Of a stretch of 10,232 bases of DNA, positions 7,983-10,232 are shown in pieces (the stretch's first letter is position 1; each line of letters opens with the position of its first letter). The DNA comes from an uncultured Bacteroidales bacterium (GTDB lineage Bacteria; Bacteroidota; Bacteroidia; Bacteroidales; UBA932). The stretch spans positions 1-10,232 of the forward strand of contig CAMFRR010000015.1 of NCBI GenBank assembly GCA_945982095.1. The letters are read 5' to 3'. A program made the translations under genes and the position numbers. The notes under the pieces are model-generated. The model was not told the DNA's origin. It saw only the letters and a program-made list of their open reading frames with translations, and ran no database searches.

Positions 7983-9266
7983 GTGAGAAAGAAGCTATGC
8001 TTACTCTTGTCTGGGCTCGCAGCTATAAGCTTGTGGGCCCAGGATTCTTATACACTGATAAAAGAAAACAATCTCAGGGCATATGGCAACATGTTCCCAT
8101 ATGTACCGGCATCAACCCTTGCCCCAAAGCCGGCTGAAGGCTTTGAATTGTTCTATATCAGCCATTTCAGCAGACACGGCAGCCGATACGACATTGACAG
8201 CACCTACCGCCACGAAGTGGTGAAAGAGTTGGAAGCCTTACATAGGCAAGGCAAACTTACAGAAAAAGGCGAGCAACTGTTCTCGGACCTTATGAAGATG
8301 AGGGCTCTTACCGATGGAAACAACGGCGAGCTCACAAGCCTTGGAGGACTGGAACACCGCGGAATCGCGGCCCGTATGTACGAGCACTATCCCGAGCTTT
8401 TTATTGGCAAGGCTGAAATACAGACCTACACCACCATGGTAAAAAGGGTTATAGAGAGCCGCAACCATTTCATGGATGCTTTGCTGAATTTCAACCCGGA
8501 GCTCTGTTTCAAGCTGGATTATCTGAAAGAGAACAGCTGGAACCGCCAGGAAGTCCAGGGCAGGGATTATACCCCTGAGGAATGGGCAGCCCTGAGCAAC
8601 GACAAGGCCTGCCGCAAGATTATGGAAGAGCGCTGGGCAAAAGTTGACGCCTCCCATTTCGCAAACAGCATTTTCAAGAATCCCAAGGAAGTGCCTCAGG
8701 CCAAAGAGCTGATGTACAAATTCTATTTTGCCATCAAGACCTCTGCCTGTCTGGACGGCGCCGCACCGGATTTTATTGGATATTTCACCCCAGACGAGCT
8801 GTATGAGCTTTGGTGGCGCAGCAATATGTCATGGTTCATGCACCATGGAATCACCATGGACAATGGCGGCGTCAGGGCCCTGGTAAAAGGCAAGCCTATG
8901 ACTGAAGCCATAATCAAGGACGCGGAAGATGTAATTGCAGGCCGCAGCAAAGCCAAGGCCACACTGCGTTTCGGACATGACGGAGAACTGAATCCCCTGC
9001 TCTGCTATATGGATATAGAAGGCTCGAACTGCCGTGAATTGTCTCAAGTTGCCGAGCAGGCCCGTGATTTTGAACTGGTGTGTACGGCCGGAAATGTGCA
9101 ACTGCTGTTCTACCGCAATTCTCAGGGCAAGGTATTGGTCACTGTGCTCCACAATGAGAAGCCATCGAGAGTAGGTACACTTGAGCCATATTGCGGCTTG
9201 TTCTACGAGTGGGAAAAACTGCGCGACTATTGGACTGAGCGCGACTATATGGCATTTCTCCGATAA
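7983..9266 (+). CDS. secreted histidine acid phosphatase (MINPP/phytase-like)
   Basis: Histidine acid phosphatases hydrolyse phosphate monoesters through a phosphohistidine. This 427-residue protein has a signal peptide (MRKKLCLLLSGLAAISLWAQ, likely cut after Ala-Gln20), so it acts in the periplasm or outside. The nucleophile motif is SRHGSRYD at residues 63-70 (His65). LTSLGGLEHRGIAARMYEHY at 118-137 is the usual region after the motif. TTMVKRVIESRNHFM carries the conserved phosphate-binding Arg, and the GHDGELNPLL motif at 331-340 supplies the second catalytic His332 and acid Asp333. All catalytic elements seem intact. The branch with multiple inositol-polyphosphate phosphatases and bacterial phytases is the best fit, but the true substrate cannot be read from sequence. 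The start is GTG (7983-7985); no ATG lies between it and the previous stop at 7956-7958, and the signal peptide begins there. The next gene begins one base after its stop. Confidence 0.85.
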   Translation: MRKKLCLLLSGLAAISLWAQDSYTLIKENNLRAYGNMFPYVPASTLAPKPAEGFELFYISHFSRHGSRYDIDSTYRHEVVKELEALHRQGKLTEKGEQLFSDLMKMRALTDGNNGELTSLGGLEHRGIAARMYEHYPELFIGKAEIQTYTTMVKRVIESRNHFMDALLNFNPELCFKLDYLKENSWNRQEVQGRDYTPEEWAALSNDKACRKIMEERWAKVDASHFANSIFKNPKEVPQAKELMYKFYFAIKTSACLDGAAPDFIGYFTPDELYELWWRSNMSWFMHHGITMDNGGVRALVKGKPMTEAIIKDAEDVIAGRSKAKATLRFGHDGELNPLLCYMDIEGSNCRELSQVAEQARDFELVCTAGNVQLLFYRNSQGKVLVTVLHNEKPSRVGTLEPYCGLFYEWEKLRDYWTERDYMAFLR

Positions 9267-9267
9267 G

Positions 9268-10232
9268 ATGGCAAAACAGCAAGTCAAATCAGGATTTGCA
9301 GACATATTGTCTGCCTTGGAGAACGGTCTGGAAAAGAAGATTTCAGACAAGATTCCTGCCTGGGAAGGACTTGAAGTACCCACTTCGCTTGCTTTCGAAC
9401 AGTGCAGCTCTCAGAATACCGCGGAATATAAACTGCGGTTCATACCCGAAGGAGCCATGGTAGCAGATCTGACGGGAGGTTTGGGCGTGGACAGTGCAAG
9501 TTTTTGCAGCAAAGCAGCCCATCTGCACTATTTCGAACAGGACAAGACACTGTTCGAAGCGGCGACGCGAAATTTCAGTAAGCTGGGGCTGGATGCAGTA
9601 ATCACGGCACACAATGAGACTGTGGTTGCGGACAGTACAATTCCGGACTGTGACATCATCTATATGGACCCTGCAAGGCGCAGTGCAGCAGGACGCAAGG
9701 TGTTCAGGCTTGAGGACTGCAGCCCGGATGTCACCACTCTAATGCCAAAATTATGGCAGCACACAGGCGCAATACTTCTGAAACTCTCCCCTATGGCTGA
9801 CATAAGCATGTTATGTTCCCAGCTCGGATATGTCAAAGAAATACATGTTGTGGAGACATCCGGAGAGGTCAAGGAACTGCTCTTTTATATGGAAAAGGGA
9901 TATGAGGGAGAGCCAGTTATACATGCCACGGACACAATACGCAGCTTCACATTCAGGCGAAGCGAAGAACTGGGCACTGAGGTCTTGATAGCTGCACCTC
10001 GCTGCTGCCAATATGTATATGTGCCTTCAGGGGCCCTCATGAAGGCCGGGGCCTTCAATTCCATAGGCCTGCCCCGCCTGTCACCCCATTCCCATCTCTA
10101 TCTCAGTTGTTGCCCGAATGCTTCTCTGCCGGGGCGCATGTATCAGATTGAAAGCATTATGCCCTTCAACTCATCTACGATAAAGGCATTGAGGGGCAGG
10201 TGGACACATGCTGACGTAAGCGCTCATGACCT
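9268..10232 (+). CDS. PG_1098-like SAM-dependent methyltransferase (partial, runs off the right edge)
   Basis: The first 321 codons are present and the gene continues beyond the window. The N-terminal 60 residues are helical, without a motif I recognise. They are followed by a Rossmann methyltransferase: motif I VADLTGGLGVDS at residues 65-76, the acidic ribose-binding position in HYFEQDK, and motif IV DIIYMDPARR at 129-138, a DPPY-type loop seen in base-modifying methyltransferases. From about 190 the chain enters the ferredoxin-like and THUMP-like part of the Bacteroidota family typified by Porphyromonas PG_1098 (LIAAPRCCQYVYVPSGALMKAGAFNSIG). THUMP-type domains bind RNA, so tRNA or rRNA modification is likely, but I know of no established target. 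The ATG at 9268-9270 follows the phosphatase stop by one base, implying co-transcription and translational coupling. A cytoplasmic RNA-type enzyme behind two envelope proteins is an odd pairing. Confidence 0.82.
   Translation, partial: MAKQQVKSGFADILSALENGLEKKISDKIPAWEGLEVPTSLAFEQCSSQNTAEYKLRFIPEGAMVADLTGGLGVDSASFCSKAAHLHYFEQDKTLFEAATRNFSKLGLDAVITAHNETVVADSTIPDCDIIYMDPARRSAAGRKVFRLEDCSPDVTTLMPKLWQHTGAILLKLSPMADISMLCSQLGYVKEIHVVETSGEVKELLFYMEKGYEGEPVIHATDTIRSFTFRRSEELGTEVLIAAPRCCQYVYVPSGALMKAGAFNSIGLPRLSPHSHLYLSCCPNASLPGRMYQIESIMPFNSSTIKALRGRWTHADVSAHD

Noticed and set aside
8829..9383. Open frame of 184 codons on the minus strand.
   Set aside because: It is antisense to the phosphatase and the start of the methyltransferase, both with intact catalytic motifs; low-complexity composition and no domain.

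Overview
The window looks like chromosomal core sequence from a member of the Bacteroidales (Bacteroidota), not an accessory island. Three things point there. The promoters I can see have the Bacteroidales form, TTTG, about 19 bases, then TAnnTTTG. None of the genes has a clear Shine-Dalgarno sequence. The proteins resemble Bacteroidota families, such as the PG_1098/THUMP-like methyltransferase and a CPxC thioredoxin-like exported protein. I cannot name the family or genus.

Left end, minus strand (1-864): the N-terminal 288 residues of an ATP-cone ribonucleotide reductase, most likely anaerobic NrdD, running off the left edge. The 159-base gap at 865-1023 holds its promoter and a U-rich leader. 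It also holds an intrinsic terminator for the operon behind it, and the terminator stem-loop lies across the promoter's -33 element. Two DnaA-box-like repeats lie further upstream.

Middle, minus strand (7371 down to 1024): a six-gene, tightly packed operon, guaB-guaA-purA-ung-coaD-thioredoxin-like. GuaB and GuaA take IMP through XMP to GMP, and PurA takes IMP to adenylosuccinate. The first committed steps of both branches of purine synthesis are therefore in one transcript. Ung (uracil removal from DNA), CoaD (coenzyme A synthesis) and an exported CPxC thioredoxin-fold protein follow. Two junctions are stop/start overlaps (TAATG at guaB/guaA, TGATG at coaD/thioredoxin-like), the longest gap is 39 bases, and the only convincing promoter is ahead of guaB.

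Right end, plus strand (7473 to the right edge): a divergent operon with a small exported, probably outer-membrane beta-barrel protein, a secreted histidine acid phosphatase (RHGSR and GHD motifs), and one base later a PG_1098-like SAM-dependent methyltransferase that runs off the edge. The two operons diverge from a 101-base region (7372-7472) in which the two promoters appear to interleave.

No tRNA, rRNA, CRISPR array, insertion sequence, prophage gene or riboswitch was seen. I found no convincing new defence or mobile system. The most interesting points are the terminator inside the next gene's promoter, the IMP branch-point operon, and the uncharacterised exported proteins.
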